Assembly (NCBI GenBank): GCA_964651435.1 | Contig: CAZYVU010000002.1 | Coordinates: 60,069-124,068, forward strand | Length of the DNA: 64,000 bases | Origin: CAZYVU01 sp964651435 | GTDB taxonomy: Bacteria; Desulfobacterota; Syntrophorhabdia; Syntrophorhabdales; CAYQXL01 | Direction of reading: 5' to 3' | Notes under the pieces: generated by a model | What the model saw: the letters and a program-made list of their open reading frames with translations, nothing else | Databases searched by the model: none | What the model was told of the DNA's origin: nothing | Program-made: the position numbers and the translations under genes | Shown: positions 35,878 to 46,129 of the stretch, in pieces | How positions within the stretch are numbered: the first letter of the stretch is position 1 | Layout: every line of letters begins with the position of its first letter

Positions 35878-37789
35878 AGGCATCACTCTCAGGCTCGTCG
35901 TTTTCTTCAGCGCCATCGGGTCACTTGTCTTTGTCCTTATCGTCGCCTACAACTATTATTTTTCCCGTCAGACCATCGAGAAAAACGTCTTGGAGAACGC
36001 CAAGAATCTGGCTATTTCCAGCGCCAACCGGATAGAGGCGGTGTTGAGGCCGGTACAGAAGATTCCGGAAAATCTTGCCTATTTTCTGGAAAACGACACC
36101 TACGGCGACAACGATCTCTTTCAGCTCCTCTACGACGTTGTTACGAAGAACAAGGAAATATATGGGGTCGGCGTTGCCTTCGAGCCGAGGGCATTTAAGC
36201 GCGATGCCATCTATTACGCACCCTACTTTTACAGACCCAGCTCGTACGTAGCCATTAAGTACCTGGACGAGCACTACGACTATTTCATGTGGGACTGGTA
36301 TCAGATTCCGAGAGAGCTCGGCACCGCGGAATGGACGGAGCCTTACTTTGGTGAAGGGGGAGAGATAGTCATGTCGTCCTATTCCGTCCCCTTCTATCGC
36401 ACCGTCGACGGCAACAGGCAGCTCAGGGGTGTCGTGTGCGCCGACATATCCCTGGACTGGTTGGCGGAAATCGTTTCATCGATCCGAATCCTGAAGACGG
36501 GTTTCGGGTTTCTCATTACCGAGAACGGTACCTTTGTCGTCTATCCGGACAAAAAACTGGTAATGAACCACACCATCTTTAGCGCTGCCGAGGAGGCAGG
36601 AGACCCCCGGATTAGAGACATCGGAAGGCGCATGATCCGTGGCGAATCCGGTTTCGTTCCTTTTAGGGACCCCATTACCAAGGGCGATGCCTACATCTAT
36701 TATACGCCAATCAAGTCGAATGGTTGGTCCTTGGGGATTGTCTTTCCTCAAAAGGAGCTTGATGCCGATGTCCTGGGACTTAACAAAATCGTCCTCCTGC
36801 TCGGGTTGAGCGGCATAGCGCTCCTCTGCATAGCCGCCCTTGTTGTCTCGCGGTCCATCACAGGTCCGCTGCGAAGCATGGCCGGGGCCGCCTCTCACAT
36901 TGCAGGGGGCAACCTCGACGTGCCGATACCGTTTGCCGCCCAAGGTGACGAAGTGGGCAAGCTTGCGCAGGCCTTCCAATACATGCAGGATTCGCTGAAG
37001 GACTATATCAGACAGGTGACCGATGCGGCCACGGAGAGGGAGCGGGCGGAAAGCGAGTTGCGCATCGCAAGCAACATTCAGATGTCAATTCTCCCAAAGT
37101 CCTTTCGCACCGACTATCAGGGCGGCAGGCTCGATGTGAGTGCTTCCATAAGGCCGGCCCGGGAAGTAGGAGGGGATTTCTACGATTTCTTTGAACTCGA
37201 CGATGACAACGTTTGTGCCGTTATCGCTGACGTGTCGGGGAAGGGGGTGCCTGCGGCCCTTTTTATGGCTGTCACAAAGACCCTGTTGAAGGCCAAGTCG
37301 GGCATGACGGCCGACCCGGCCCTCATGCTGACATCGTTGAACAATGAGCTGGCGCGGGACAACGAAATGACCATGTTTGTGACCGTGTTTTGCGCGGTTC
37401 TGAACGTCGCATCGGGCAGAATCCGGTATGCAAGCGGCGGTCATAACCCCGCTGTGGTTATCGCAAGTGATGGTTCAATGCGCCTTGTGGGAGAGCCAAA
37501 GGGGCTGGTTGTGGGGGCCTTGGAGGACATTACGTACGAGACGGGCGATCTGGTTCTTCAAAAAGGGGAATACCTCTTTCTATACACGGATGGCGTCGTC
37601 GAGGCACAGAACAGTCGGGGTGAGTTTTTCGGAGACGACCGGATGCTGGCTGCCCTTGCAGAGGGTAGAGACTTGAACGCCAAGGCCCTTACGGATTCGG
37701 TTCTGCAGGCTGTTACGGCCTTTGCGGGCGAGGCCGACCAAAGCGATGACATCACCATGCTGGCGTTGCGCTTCCTCGGCTATGATTGA
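35864..37789 (+). CDS. membrane sensor phosphatase: Cache-HAMP-SpoIIE (PPM) domains
   Basis: The 641-residue protein has a first membrane helix (about 10-30), a periplasmic dCache-like domain (35-300), a second helix (about 305-330), HAMP (330-385), a short coil, and a PP2C-like SpoIIE domain (about 405-640) with metal-site motifs VGGDFYDF, ADVSGKG, YTDGV and SDDITMLAL. It should dephosphorylate an RsbV-type antagonist in response to a periplasmic signal. Its start lies in the end of the binding-protein gene, and it converges with the RsbW/RsbV pair, overlapping the kinase gene by 10 bases. Confidence 0.93.
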   Translation: MLRNRGITLRLVVFFSAIGSLVFVLIVAYNYYFSRQTIEKNVLENAKNLAISSANRIEAVLRPVQKIPENLAYFLENDTYGDNDLFQLLYDVVTKNKEIYGVGVAFEPRAFKRDAIYYAPYFYRPSSYVAIKYLDEHYDYFMWDWYQIPRELGTAEWTEPYFGEGGEIVMSSYSVPFYRTVDGNRQLRGVVCADISLDWLAEIVSSIRILKTGFGFLITENGTFVVYPDKKLVMNHTIFSAAEEAGDPRIRDIGRRMIRGESGFVPFRDPITKGDAYIYYTPIKSNGWSLGIVFPQKELDADVLGLNKIVLLLGLSGIALLCIAALVVSRSITGPLRSMAGAASHIAGGNLDVPIPFAAQGDEVGKLAQAFQYMQDSLKDYIRQVTDAATERERAESELRIASNIQMSILPKSFRTDYQGGRLDVSASIRPAREVGGDFYDFFELDDDNVCAVIADVSGKGVPAALFMAVTKTLLKAKSGMTADPALMLTSLNNELARDNEMTMFVTVFCAVLNVASGRIRYASGGHNPAVVIASDGSMRLVGEPKGLVVGALEDITYETGDLVLQKGEYLFLYTDGVVEAQNSRGEFFGDDRMLAALAEGRDLNAKALTDSVLQAVTAFAGEADQSDDITMLALRFLGYD

Positions 37790-38220
37790 TCGGCGGCAGG
37801 AGGCTGCCGGTCGAAGCGCAACGTAAGCACGTTAAATAACGACTCTCTCCTGTAAGAAATTACGTTAGCGAGCTTTCTCATGATGAGAATGCCGAGCCCC
37901 CCGATGCTTCGTTCTGCAATACCGGCGGTGACGTCCGGAGGCATGCGTGAGAGAGGGTCGAAGGGTGCGCCGCTGTCCCTGATCTCGATGACCAAGCCCT
38001 GGTCCTCAAGCAACCGGCAGCAAAGCTCTATGTCGCCCTCTCCATCCCCGTAGGCATGGCGGATTACATTGACCAGGGCTTCCTCTGCGGCTATTTCAAC
38101 TTCCAGGACCCGCTTTGGATCCATACCCGAAGATGTGGCGCATTGGTGGACCGAGGCAAGGCAAGCGGGCAGACTGTCGATCGTCGCCGGCACGTTGATC
38201 CTCGACAGCGGCTCTATCAT
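37780..38220 (-). CDS. RsbW-like anti-sigma factor / serine kinase
   Basis: The 146-residue HATPase_c_2 protein shows EIAAEEALVNVIRHAYG (N box), EIRDSGAPFDP (G1) and GGLGILIMRKL (G2). The start ATG 38220 overlaps the stop of the STAS gene as ATGA, so translation is coupled. A TTG 15 bases earlier is less likely. It should phosphorylate the STAS partner and hold a sigma factor or another effector in the partner-switching scheme. No sigma factor gene is seen in the window. Confidence 0.9.
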   Translation of the reverse strand: MIEPLSRINVPATIDSLPACLASVHQCATSSGMDPKRVLEVEIAAEEALVNVIRHAYGDGEGDIELCCRLLEDQGLVIEIRDSGAPFDPLSRMPPDVTAGIAERSIGGLGILIMRKLANVISYRRESLFNVLTLRFDRQPPAADQS

Positions 38221-38561
38221 GGCTTGGCGACGCAATGGTCAAGCACATCGGCGTCCGATGGAAATATCTTGAATATGGTGTGGAATCCGGAAATCTTGAA
38301 GACCTCGTCTACGGGCCCGAAGAGCCCCGTAAAAAACAGTTCCCCCTGGTTGGCCTTGAGCCTCTTGGCTGTAGCGAGGATGCTTCGAAGACCTGCGCTG
38401 CTGATATATTCGAGCTGGGAGAAATTTATGACGATAAGGCGTTCGCCTGCGCCGACGAGCTCTAAGAGGCGATTCTCGAAGTCGGGAGAGGTTGTGGCGT
38501 CAACCCTGCCTTTCACCGATACTACTGCGACGTTGTTCTGCTTTCTGCTCTCGATCTCCAT
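38217..38561 (-). CDS. RsbV-like anti-sigma factor antagonist (STAS domain)
   Basis: This 114-residue STAS protein starts at ATG 38561 (MEIESRKQNNVAVVSVKGRVD); a longer frame to 38687 lacks homology. The phosphorylation loop reads YISSAGLRSIL with the conserved Ser. It is the expected substrate of both the neighbouring kinase and the SpoIIE phosphatase. Gene order is STAS then kinase, on the strand opposite to the phosphatase. Confidence 0.92.
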   Translation of the reverse strand: MEIESRKQNNVAVVSVKGRVDATTSPDFENRLLELVGAGERLIVINFSQLEYISSAGLRSILATAKRLKANQGELFFTGLFGPVDEVFKISGFHTIFKIFPSDADVLDHCVAKP

Positions 38562-38694
38562 GGCACCCCTCGCGTCTTTTTTGACATTGTAATTGAACCC
38601 TGAGAGAAAAGCAAAACGTTTTAGTGCGGAGGGAACGCCCTGTCGGTAAGCCTGTGATGTCCATGAGGACGGAACCGGCATGGGCAAAACATCC

Positions 38695-38723
38695 TTGACA
38701 AGGTTTCGTGGTATCGATATATT
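38695..38723 (+). promoter_or_regulatory. sigma-70 type promoter for the tolC-RND operon
   Basis: TTGACA (38695-38700) and TATATT (38718-38723) are 17 bases apart, in the 323-base spacer between the divergent STAS gene and tolC. The predicted leader is about 155 bases, long enough to carry control elements, though I see no clear operator. The rest of the spacer shows no gene. Confidence 0.65.
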
Positions 38724-38884
38724 GGAAATTCATTCATATGAGCGGGCCTCGATGAGGCGGATGCCGTGATCATCATTCCTGCGGCGTCGCCGCAACCGCT
38801 CTCCGGCAAGAAGAATCAAGGAGCGGCCGCGACGGTGCCCGCCAATCGCGAGATGGAGTGTTTTGTTTGGTGGAGGGTCCCGTT

Positions 38885-40270
38885 GTGGCTGAGATGATGG
38901 CCCGGATCAGTGGCGCAAGGCGGCGGAGAGACTTCGCCTTGACGGTGGCACGGGCGCTTTGCACTTCCCTTGCCCTGTTCATCCTATGTGCGTCTGCCGC
39001 TTTTTCTGCCGAGTACAGCCTTGGAGACCTCTATCGTATGGCCTTAGAGAGGGCTGAAAGGATTAAGATCAGCGAGGAAGACCTATACGTGGCGGCGCGA
39101 CAAAAGGACAAGGCCCTTTCGCTTCTTCTTCCAAAGCTTACAGCCATAGGGATGTATGCGCGTTACAGAGACAGCATTACATCCGACTCGGGATCGATCA
39201 TTCAGCCCTATGACAGCCCCGGCGTAACGGTGCGGCTGGACCAATCCATGTCCTTAAGCGGCAGGGAGATAACGGCCTTCAATATCGCCAAGGACGGCAT
39301 CTCGAAGGCCCGGAGCGACCTGCACACAGCAAGGGAAGGATATCTTCTCTCTGTAGCAGTCACCTACTACGACTATGCGAGGGCAAAGAAGATCGTCCTT
39401 ATCGCAAAGACAAATGTGGACCGATTGACGCAATACAAGAACGCTGCGACGACGAGGCTCAAGGTCGGTGAGATCACGAAAACGGTTCTCATACGGGCTG
39501 AAGCGGAGTTGTCGGGCGCCCAATCGGAACTGATCAGGGCGACGAACCGGATTGCGCTCGCCAAGGCGGCCCTGGCCCGCGTTGTGGGGCTGCAGGGTGA
39601 TTTTGACATTGTGGAGGATCATCTGCCGTCCCTTGCGGGGGAAGAAGAGGGCGCCGCATTGACGGGCCTTTGTGAACCATTGACGGCCGCCTGCCTGAAA
39701 GAGCGGGCCTTTGCCGAGAGATCAGAGGTAAGAGCCCTCGAAATTCAAAAGAGGATGGCACAGGATACGGTTCGTGTTACCGAGGGTCTGTATTGGCCTA
39801 CCGTAGCCGTAGAGGGGGTGTACACGAGGGCGTATCAGAACCCTGAGACCAGTGGCATCATAAGGGACAACCTTTACGGCGGCGTGCGGCTCTCCTTCCC
39901 ATTCTTCGAGGGTGGGTTGCGTAATGCGGAGGTAAAGGAGGCGGAATCAAGGCAGAGGCAGGCGGAACTGAACCTCATGGACACAAAGAAGGCTGTCGGA
40001 TTGGAGGTCGAAAGCGCCTTCCTCTTTTACAGCACGCAGAAAGGCGTTCTTAAATCCTTGGAGGACCAGTACCGGTTTGCGAAGGAAAATTTTGCCGCCG
40101 TGTCCCGCCAGTTCGATTTCGGGCTGGCAAGCAGCCTCGATGTGCTCGACGCCAATTCGACATTGGTCACGGCGGAGCGGGAGCTTGTCGATGCACTCTA
40201 TAACTATCGGCTTTCGTTGACGAGCCTCAAGAGGGCGGTAGGGACGTTACTAAGGGAGGTCATCGGTTGA
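38885..40270 (+). CDS. TolC family outer membrane efflux protein
   Basis: I chose GTG 38885, seven bases after GGAGGG; the frame is open from GTG 38858 and ATG 38894/38897 are alternatives. The protein of about 461 residues has a signal peptide ending near FSAEYS and two OEP repeats with long helices (QKDKALSLLLPKLTA, FAAVSRQFDFGLASSLDVLDANSTL). It is the outer membrane duct of the tripartite pump encoded downstream, 31 bases from the adaptor gene. Confidence 0.93.
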   Translation: MAEMMARISGARRRRDFALTVARALCTSLALFILCASAAFSAEYSLGDLYRMALERAERIKISEEDLYVAARQKDKALSLLLPKLTAIGMYARYRDSITSDSGSIIQPYDSPGVTVRLDQSMSLSGREITAFNIAKDGISKARSDLHTAREGYLLSVAVTYYDYARAKKIVLIAKTNVDRLTQYKNAATTRLKVGEITKTVLIRAEAELSGAQSELIRATNRIALAKAALARVVGLQGDFDIVEDHLPSLAGEEEGAALTGLCEPLTAACLKERAFAERSEVRALEIQKRMAQDTVRVTEGLYWPTVAVEGVYTRAYQNPETSGIIRDNLYGGVRLSFPFFEGGLRNAEVKEAESRQRQAELNLMDTKKAVGLEVESAFLFYSTQKGVLKSLEDQYRFAKENFAAVSRQFDFGLASSLDVLDANSTLVTAERELVDALYNYRLSLTSLKRAVGTLLREVIG

Positions 40271-40301
40271 AGCGGCAGGCGCAGAAGGGGGGCGGGATAG
40301 G

Positions 40302-41438
40302 ATGAAGGGCTGTTTCGGCTATAGAGGGGGGGAGCTACGATGGTTGTTGCTTTGCTCCCTCATCATCTTTATGTGCCTGCTTTGCGCTGAAGGGTGTCAG
40401 AAGAAGGAGCCAGAGCCGCCCGAACGCATTTTTAACGTAGAGACCGCAGCCGCGCAAAAGCGGCCGCTCAGGCCCTTTATCGAGGCAACGGGGACGTTAT
40501 ATCCTTATGAAGAGGTGACGGTAAGTGCCGAGATAGAGGGGCTCGTGAGGGCCGTCAAGGCAGAAGAAGGAATGGTGGTGGCCAGGGGGGCTCTGCTTGC
40601 CGCTATCGACGACACAGAGTTTAATCACGAGGTTATCCGCGCCCTTGCGGCCGTCAAACAGACGGAAGCCACCTTGGCAAATACGAGGCTGGAGTTCCAG
40701 CGAAAAGAGGCGCTTTACAAGGAAGAGCTTGTTACGCGACAGCAGTACGATGATGTGTCTACCAGGCTTGTTCTCTCGGAGGCCGAAGTGGAGCGGGCAA
40801 AGGCGGCCCTTTCCATCGCACGGCAGAAACTGGCAAAGACAAAGGTCCATGCGCCGCTTTCGGCGGCTGTGAGGGAGAAGAGGGTTTCCGTCGGAGACTT
40901 CGTTAGAAACGGAACACCCCTCTTTATTCTTATACAGCCTGATCCTATCAAGCTAAAGTTCTCCGTTCCCGAGAGGGAGACGGGTCGGCTGGCCCTGGGC
41001 CAGGACGTTCTTTTCACGGTAGAATCCTTCCCGGGCCGGGAGTTCGAAGGAAAGGTTAGCGTAATCTACCCCAGTATCGAGGAGAAGACGCGCACCCTTA
41101 TGGTTGAGGCCCTGGTGCCGAACACCGGCAAGGGACTTAAGCCGGGACTTTTTGCCAAGACCATCCTTTACACCGGCCGGCCGCGGGATACCATTGTTGT
41201 TCCCATAACCTCGCTACTCTACGAAGGAGAGAAGGTTCGAGTCTTTGTTGTGGAGGGGGACCGTGCCCGCGAGAAAGTCGTCAGGATCGGAAACAAGTAC
41301 GGCGAGTCCATGGAAATAGTGGAAGGGTTGAAAGAAGGCGACAAGGTCGTTGTGGCAGGCCAGCAAAACCTCTCCGACGCAGCCAAGGTGGCTCCACAGA
41401 GGCCGTCTGGACCGTCAGCCGGAATCCCGGCAAAGTGA
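40302..41438 (+). CDS. RND efflux periplasmic adaptor (membrane fusion) lipoprotein
   Basis: The 378-residue adaptor begins with a lipoprotein-type signal ending in AEGC. It has a barrel-sandwich domain (YEEVTVSAEIEGLVRAVKAEEG), an alpha hairpin (about 100-165), HAPLSAAVREKRVSVGDFV, and beta-barrel and membrane-proximal domains. It links the RND pump to TolC. The spacer to the pump gene is 57 bases and holds a short CTCAAAACTCAAAAT iteration. Confidence 0.93.
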   Translation: MKGCFGYRGGELRWLLLCSLIIFMCLLCAEGCQKKEPEPPERIFNVETAAAQKRPLRPFIEATGTLYPYEEVTVSAEIEGLVRAVKAEEGMVVARGALLAAIDDTEFNHEVIRALAAVKQTEATLANTRLEFQRKEALYKEELVTRQQYDDVSTRLVLSEAEVERAKAALSIARQKLAKTKVHAPLSAAVREKRVSVGDFVRNGTPLFILIQPDPIKLKFSVPERETGRLALGQDVLFTVESFPGREFEGKVSVIYPSIEEKTRTLMVEALVPNTGKGLKPGLFAKTILYTGRPRDTIVVPITSLLYEGEKVRVFVVEGDRAREKVVRIGNKYGESMEIVEGLKEGDKVVVAGQQNLSDAAKVAPQRPSGPSAGIPAK

Positions 41439-41495
41439 TGTGGTATTTTTGCCGTTGCAACTCAAAACTCAAAATCAGCCTAACGGCCCCTGCAT

Positions 41496-44400
41496 ATGTG
41501 GTTAGCTGACACTTCGGTCAGACGTCCCGTATTTGCAACCATGCTCGTGCTGGCGCTGGTCGTGATGGGTATTGTGAGCTACCCCTCTATCGGCGTTGAC
41601 CTCTTTCCGAAGGTTGACCTTCCCATCGTGAACATTACGACGAAGCTGAAAGGGGCGAGCTCCGAGATCATGGATATTGACGTAACAGACAAGATCGAAG
41701 AGTCCGTCAACACCATAAACGGCGTCAAGACGATCAGTTCGATGAGCACCGACGGCTCTTCCATGGTTACCGTCGAATTTGTGCTCGAACGGGATATTGA
41801 TCTGGCCGTACAGGACGTGCGCGAGAAGATAGCTGTCATACGGTCCAAGCTGCCCACAGACATCGATGAACCGGTCATCGAAAAGGTGGATCCCGATGCC
41901 ACGCCCATCTATCGCCTGGCCCTGACTGGCCGTCGCTCCGTAAGGGACCTTTCTACGTATGCAGACGAGGTGCTCAAGGAGCAGCTTCAGAAGGTAAATG
42001 GAGTGGGCGCCGTTCGCCTATACGGATTGCGGGTCCGCCAGATAAGAATCTGGCTCGACAACGACCGCCTGCGGTCCCATGGCATAGCTGCCCACGATGT
42101 GCTCAAGGCGCTGCAGCGGGAGAATGTTGAGCTGCCCGGGGGGAGAATAGAGAGCGCCACAAAAGAATACACCATTAAGGTAAAGGGCGAGTTTCCCACA
42201 GCGCAGGGCTTTAACGATCTCATCGTGGGGTATAACAAGGGCGTCGCCGTCAGGGTTCGGGATGTGGGTCGCGCTGAAGACGGCATGGACGAAAAGCGCT
42301 CTGTTGCCCGCTTCAACGGTGAGGCGTCGGTCAGTCTCGCCATCCAGAAACAGTCCGGAACCAACACCGTCGAAGTCATCGACAGGATAAAGAAAGAGCT
42401 GAAGAGCATCGAGAAGACCCTGCCCCAGGGGATGATGCTAAACGTGGGCTTCGACCAGTCCGATTTCATTAAGCGGTCCATCAACGAGGTGCAGCATCAC
42501 CTGATCTATGGAGGATTGTTTGCCATCTTTGCCGTGCTGATCTTTCTCAGGAACCTCAGGACAACCATTATCAGCGCCCTTGCCATCCCCGCGTCGGTCA
42601 TTGCTACCTTTGCGTTCATGAATGTCTTCGGGTTTACCTTCAACAACATGTCCATGCTGGCCCTTTCCCTCTCCATCGGCATTCTCATCGATGACGCGAT
42701 TATTGTCATAGAGAACATTCAGAGACACGTTGAGGAAGGCATGAGCCCCCGACAGGCGGCATCATCCGGCACCTCGGAGATAGGGCTCGCCGTTTCGGCC
42801 ACGACGCTGGCAATTATTGTCATCTTCGTCCCCGTCGCTTTCATGAAGGGGATCATCGGGCGATTCTTCTTTCAGTTCGGCATGACTGTCATCTTTGCGG
42901 TCATGGTCTCCTGGTTTGTCTCGTTTACACTGACGCCCATGTTGTCATCGTTATTTTTGAAGCATCATGTGCAGCGTACCGGCTCTCAGCTTGAGGGGAT
43001 CGGGGCGGGTGAGGTCTTTAGCCGGCGGAACAAAAGGCTGTTTTTCACAAACGCCTCCGACTATCTTGAAAAATGGTATGAGAGACTAGAGTCGGTCTAC
43101 CGCCGGGTGCTGGGCTGGGCAATGGAACACCGGCTGTTGGTCGTTACCGTTGCAATCCTCATGTTCGTAGTGGGTATATCCTTGAGTTTCTTCATCGGAA
43201 AAGAGTTTGCGCCGTCAGAGGATCAAGGAAGGTTTGTGGTAAGACTCCAGACCCCCGTAGACTATTCGGTGGACGAGGTCGACCGGATGGGCCTCAGGGC
43301 CGAGGAGGTGGTACGGCGGTTTCCCGAGGTTACGAGCCTGCTGTACACGCAGGGGGCGGGCAGAACGGACGAGACCAACAAGGCCTTTCTCATTGTAAAC
43401 CTGAAGCCTAAATCGGAGAGGCGAAAGGGCCAGGAGCAGATAAAGGCTGAGATGCGCAGGGCTCTCAGGTCGATCCCAGGGCTCAAGGCATCGGTGGAGA
43501 ACGTGTCGCTCATCGGTGGAGGACAGAGGCAGGTGGCCATTCAGTATAGCATCCGGGGAAGGGACCTTAAAGACCTGGAGAGATATACAAAGGAGATCAA
43601 AGGACAGTTTGAAAGGCTTCCCGGTATAGTCGATGCGGATACGTCCCTTGAAACGGGAAAGCCTGAGGTCAAGGTGTTCATCGACCGTGACAAGGCGGCG
43701 GATCTGGGGGTGGAGACGGCGACGGTGGCCGAGGCGGTCAACTTCCTTATCAGCGGAGAGGTAGATGTAACAAAGTATAAGGACGAGACGAAAGGACGTC
43801 GCTACGATGTCCGAGCCCGCCTTTATCAGAAGGATAGGATGAGTCCGGCGGATATCGGCGATGTGTATGTGCGGTCAAAGGACGGAAGACTGGTCCAATT
43901 AGGTAACATAGCGTCGTTCCGCGAGGGTGGCGGGGCGAGTACCATCAACCGGGTTGACCGCCAGCGGGCCGTGACCATATTCGCAAACCTGGAGGGAACA
44001 CCGCTGGGGACGGCGAAGGGCGAGCTTGACCGTATATCGGCCGGCGTGCTCACGTCGGAATACACGGGAAGCTACAAGGGTCAGGCAGATATGATGAAAG
44101 AATCCTTTGGATACCTCATGTTCGCTATGTTTCTGGGTATCATCATGGCCTACATGGTCCTGGCGGCCCAGTTTGAGAGCTTCGTCCACCCCTTTACGGT
44201 CCTTCTCTCTATGCCCTTTTCGTTCATTGGGGCATTCGGTGCGCTTTTTCTTTTCGGTAAGACCATCAACATATTCAGCTTCATAGGTCTCATTCTCCTC
44301 ATGGGCCTTGTTAAAAAAAACGCCATCCTGCTCGTTGATTATACCAGTATCTTGCGGTCGCGGGGGCTGCCGAAGAGGGAGGCTATCCTCGAGGCCGGTC

Positions 44401-44654
44401 CCGTGAGGCTGAGGCCCATTCTGATGACCACCTTTGCCATGATCATGGGTATGTTGCCCATCGCCATCGGCATAGGGGAGGGTGCCGAGACACGCTCCCC
44501 TATGGCCCTTGCCACCATCGGAGGCCTTCTCACGTCGCTCCTTCTGACTCTCGTCGTTGTTCCCGTAGCTTATGATCTACTTGATGACCTTCAGGTGCGC
44601 CTGATGAACCTGCGGAAAAGAGATGCATCTCGGCACCTGGTCGATCCAAAATGA
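41496..44654 (+). CDS. RND family multidrug efflux permease (AcrB/MexB type)
   Basis: The 1052-residue inner membrane pump begins MWLADTSVRRPVFATMLVLAL, with the family's first helix. The two-fold repeat of 12 helices and two large periplasmic loops is clear. Proton-relay Asp pairs lie in helix 4 (SLSIGILIDDAIIVIENI) and a Lys in helix 10 (GLVKKNAILLVDYT). The length is that of hydrophobe/amphiphile efflux members rather than metal pumps. Substrates cannot be told from sequence. Confidence 0.96.
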   Translation: MWLADTSVRRPVFATMLVLALVVMGIVSYPSIGVDLFPKVDLPIVNITTKLKGASSEIMDIDVTDKIEESVNTINGVKTISSMSTDGSSMVTVEFVLERDIDLAVQDVREKIAVIRSKLPTDIDEPVIEKVDPDATPIYRLALTGRRSVRDLSTYADEVLKEQLQKVNGVGAVRLYGLRVRQIRIWLDNDRLRSHGIAAHDVLKALQRENVELPGGRIESATKEYTIKVKGEFPTAQGFNDLIVGYNKGVAVRVRDVGRAEDGMDEKRSVARFNGEASVSLAIQKQSGTNTVEVIDRIKKELKSIEKTLPQGMMLNVGFDQSDFIKRSINEVQHHLIYGGLFAIFAVLIFLRNLRTTIISALAIPASVIATFAFMNVFGFTFNNMSMLALSLSIGILIDDAIIVIENIQRHVEEGMSPRQAASSGTSEIGLAVSATTLAIIVIFVPVAFMKGIIGRFFFQFGMTVIFAVMVSWFVSFTLTPMLSSLFLKHHVQRTGSQLEGIGAGEVFSRRNKRLFFTNASDYLEKWYERLESVYRRVLGWAMEHRLLVVTVAILMFVVGISLSFFIGKEFAPSEDQGRFVVRLQTPVDYSVDEVDRMGLRAEEVVRRFPEVTSLLYTQGAGRTDETNKAFLIVNLKPKSERRKGQEQIKAEMRRALRSIPGLKASVENVSLIGGGQRQVAIQYSIRGRDLKDLERYTKEIKGQFERLPGIVDADTSLETGKPEVKVFIDRDKAADLGVETATVAEAVNFLISGEVDVTKYKDETKGRRYDVRARLYQKDRMSPADIGDVYVRSKDGRLVQLGNIASFREGGGASTINRVDRQRAVTIFANLEGTPLGTAKGELDRISAGVLTSEYTGSYKGQADMMKESFGYLMFAMFLGIIMAYMVLAAQFESFVHPFTVLLSMPFSFIGAFGALFLFGKTINIFSFIGLILLMGLVKKNAILLVDYTSILRSRGLPKREAILEAGPVRLRPILMTTFAMIMGMLPIAIGIGEGAETRSPMALATIGGLLTSLLLTLVVVPVAYDLLDDLQVRLMNLRKRDASRHLVDPK

Positions 44655-44703
44655 GGACCGATACCTTGACTTTGACAGCCCTTTCCTGTAAGGCGGTTCA
44701 CTG

Positions 44704-45849
44704 TTGATCCTCTTCTTTCTCTCCTTCTTTCTGCTCTATGGGGCCCTCCATCTGTACGTATTCATCAAGCTGAGGCAGGCTTTCCGATTGAGAGGCATGG
44801 CGGCAGCAGTCACCATATTCTTTCTATGTCTAATGGTACTGGCGCCCGCGCTCGTCCGTGCCCTGGAGAAGGCCGATTATGAGGGACTGGCCAGGGTTTT
44901 AGCCTATGGGGGCTACACGTGGATGGCCTGTGTATTCTTCTTCTTCATCCTCTCGGTCTCTCTGGATTTTTTGCGGTTGCTTGCATACGTCGGCTTTCGG
45001 GCCTTTCGGGCAAACAAGAATTGGTGGCGGAACTGGGAGGTGTTTTCGACACGGCTTGCAACCGTTCTTGCCGCTCTCCTGGTCTGTTATGGCTGGTACG
45101 AGGCAAATACGGTGAGGACGGAGCGGATCGTCATTGAGAGCGCAAAGATACCGGCGACGATCGGAAAAATACGGGTTGTTCAGCTATCGGACCTACACCT
45201 CGGCCTCACGGTTGGCGAATATAAGTTGCAGCGGATCCTGGACGTTGTCCGTAAGCTGGAGCCGGACGTGCTTGTCGTGACCGGAGACATCCTCGATGTA
45301 CAGGCCCATCGGCTTGACGGTGTGTCGCGGCTCTTCCATGCCGTTGCCCCAAGGTGGGGCAAGTATGCCGTGACAGGCAACCATGAATTCTATGCTGGAA
45401 TAGAGAGCGCCGTCGAGTTCGCCGAAAAGGCGGGGCTGAGATTGCTGCGGGGCGAGGCGGTTACGATGGACGGCGTTCTATCGATTGTGGGAATTGACGA
45501 CTACGTTGTACAGACATATCACCCGATGCGTGTCAACCGGTGGGAGACAGAGCTCCTGCGCAAGGTGCCGCCGTCGTCATTCAGAATCCTCCTGAAACAC
45601 AAACCGATCGTGGACCCGGCTGCCCCGGGTGTCATGGAGCTGCAACTCTCGGGGCACACGCACAAGGGGCAGATATTCCCATTTACCTTTGCTGCCAGAG
45701 CCGCCTACAAGCGCTATGCGGGCCTCTACGACCTGGGAAAGGGTGCTCTTCTCTACGTCAACCGGGGTACGGGAACGTGGGGGCCTCCGATACGCTTTCT
45801 GGCCCCTCCCGAGGTAACCCTTGTAGAGATCGTCGCAAAAAGGCGCTGA
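44704..45849 (+). CDS. membrane-anchored metallophosphoesterase
   Basis: The 381-residue protein has four or so N-terminal membrane helices (up to about 140) and a calcineurin-like phosphoesterase domain with DLHLG (Asp163, His165), VVTGDILD, GNHEFY and SGHTHKGQ. This layout matches YkuE/YaeI-type phosphoesterases, some of which cleave UDP-2,3-diacylglucosamine or other phosphodiesters. The start is TTG 44704; the first helix begins at once. It follows the RND gene by 49 bases and may be read from the same transcript. Confidence 0.88.
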   Translation: MILFFLSFFLLYGALHLYVFIKLRQAFRLRGMAAAVTIFFLCLMVLAPALVRALEKADYEGLARVLAYGGYTWMACVFFFFILSVSLDFLRLLAYVGFRAFRANKNWWRNWEVFSTRLATVLAALLVCYGWYEANTVRTERIVIESAKIPATIGKIRVVQLSDLHLGLTVGEYKLQRILDVVRKLEPDVLVVTGDILDVQAHRLDGVSRLFHAVAPRWGKYAVTGNHEFYAGIESAVEFAEKAGLRLLRGEAVTMDGVLSIVGIDDYVVQTYHPMRVNRWETELLRKVPPSSFRILLKHKPIVDPAAPGVMELQLSGHTHKGQIFPFTFAARAAYKRYAGLYDLGKGALLYVNRGTGTWGPPIRFLAPPEVTLVEIVAKRR

Positions 45850-46129
45850 GGCGTTGCCGTCCCTGGTGGGCGGGAATCCTCCGCTGTCCGTTGTATGGCA
45901 GTTTGGGGGCCAATGAGGCCCGATACGGGCCCTCTATGGCGAGTCAATTTTCTTGTTGACGTGGAGCACCTGTGGCGCGGTAATATCTACGTGACGCCCC
46001 AAGGGGCGATGACATTTTGTGCGCTCACCGTCACCGACAATGGACAACCCATGGTCGTGTCGGTGGTTTTGCCAAGGAAGAAGGCAGCAGGAGAAGACGG
46101 GCCGCCGCAGGGCCCGGGGAGGTTTCCTC

